DNA from: a bacterium
Lineage (GTDB): Bacteria > Bdellovibrionota > FAC87 > UBA2466
Direction: 5' to 3'
Length of the DNA: 6,044 bases
NCBI GenBank assembly: GCA_022842225.1
Contig: JALHPX010000202.1
Coordinates: 1-6,044 of the forward strand
Shown here in pieces: positions 5,694 through 6,044 of this stretch. Position 1 is the first letter of the stretch. Each line of letters starts with the position of its first letter. The position numbers and the translations under genes are program-made. The notes under the pieces are model-generated. The model did no database searches and was not told the origin of the DNA. It worked only from the letters and a program-made list of their open reading frames with translations.

Positions 5694-6044
5694 TTTGGAT
5701 TCTCATTCCATACGTGGCGCTCCACGCGGCAAATTTACTTTTGCTCAAGTACCTCGCGGTACTGGCACTTCCGGCGCCCGTTACTCTCTGCTACCGAGGG
5801 CTGGGCTGCGCTGTGGTGGCGGCGGTCATTGGCCTACGAACACGCACTTCTCTGCTGCCGAAGTTCCCGCGTGAGCAGGCAGTGCGCTTTCTCACTGCGG
5901 GCGCATCGCTCTATTTGCTGACGCAGAGTTTTTTCTACGCGCGTGCGTCCACTGTTGGCTGGATTAGCCGCCTCGATACGGCGTTGCTCATTTGTCTCGG
6001 TCCCTTGGCGGGTTCTCAAACATCCCCAACTCGTCGATTCCTCG
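5690..6044 (+). CDS. EamA/DMT-family membrane transporter, N-terminal part, cut by window edge
   Basis: An open frame runs from GTG at 5690 to the window end, 118 codons with no stop. The start overlaps the GNAT stop in a GTGA arrangement (4 nt), typical of translational coupling; no strong Shine-Dalgarno site is visible. Hydrophobic helices lie at about residues 3-27 (starting IWILIPYVALHAANLLLLKY), 29-49, 65-83 and 92-108. The pattern, with PAPVTLCYRGLG after helix 1 and YARASTVGWISRLDTALLICLGP, resembles the first repeat of EamA/DMT (RhaT-like) permeases, which usually have about ten helices in 280-300 residues; about 60% of the gene is therefore outside. The positively charged loop RTRTSLLPKFPREQ (50-63) separates helices 2 and 3. 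Family members export amino acids and metabolites, so export of the hydrazine product or its precursor is a reasonable inference. The family call is moderately firm; the substrate is unknown. Confidence 0.75.
   Translation, partial: MIWILIPYVALHAANLLLLKYLAVLALPAPVTLCYRGLGCAVVAAVIGLRTRTSLLPKFPREQAVRFLTAGASLYLLTQSFFYARASTVGWISRLDTALLICLGPLAGSQTSPTRRFL

Noticed and set aside
5834..6019. Minus-strand open frame of 61 codons at the right end
   Set aside because: It is antisense to the EamA-like frame, is highly charged and low in complexity, and has no recognisable features, while the plus strand shows regular membrane helices.

Overview
The window carries a compact, apparently complete hydrazine-forming gene cassette with a divergent regulator and, downstream, an acyltransferase and a putative exporter. 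Moderate GC (a little over half by eye), closely packed overlapping genes, good Shine-Dalgarno sites and a LysR-type regulator suggest a Gram-negative bacterium, probably proteobacterial or similar. It does not look like a high-GC actinomycete, the group in which the best-known relatives of this cassette were worked out. The taxon cannot be fixed from the sequence.

Layout: positions 1-697 (minus strand) hold the N-terminal three quarters of a LysR-family regulator, cut by the window edge. Positions 698-817 are the divergent intergenic region, with weak promoter-like elements and short ATCA repeats. Five genes then run rightward with no gaps: a cupin/methionyl-tRNA-synthetase-like fusion (818-2689), a DAO-family FAD oxidoreductase (2676-3806), an MbtG-like lysine N6-monooxygenase (3779-5107), a GNAT acyltransferase (5058-5693) and the start of an EamA/DMT-type membrane transporter (5690 to the window end). 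Every junction overlaps (14, 28, 50 and 4 nt), so they almost certainly form one translationally coupled operon. No RNA gene, mobile element, CRISPR array or terminator was seen.

Inferred joint function: the monooxygenase makes N6-hydroxylysine. The MetRS-like domain activates a second amino acid with ATP and joins it to the hydroxylamine oxygen, and the cupin domain rearranges this ester into an N-N bond, giving a lysine-amino acid hydrazine. The DAO-like flavoenzyme then cleaves the lysine part oxidatively, releasing a free hydrazino acid such as hydrazinoacetic acid if the partner is glycine. This three-enzyme logic is established for the s56-p1 pathway (Spb38/Spb39/Spb40), and similar enzymes occur in triacsin and pyrazomycin/formycin biosynthesis. 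Acylation by the GNAT enzyme and export by the EamA protein are natural next steps but are inference. The second amino acid and the final product cannot be read from the sequence.
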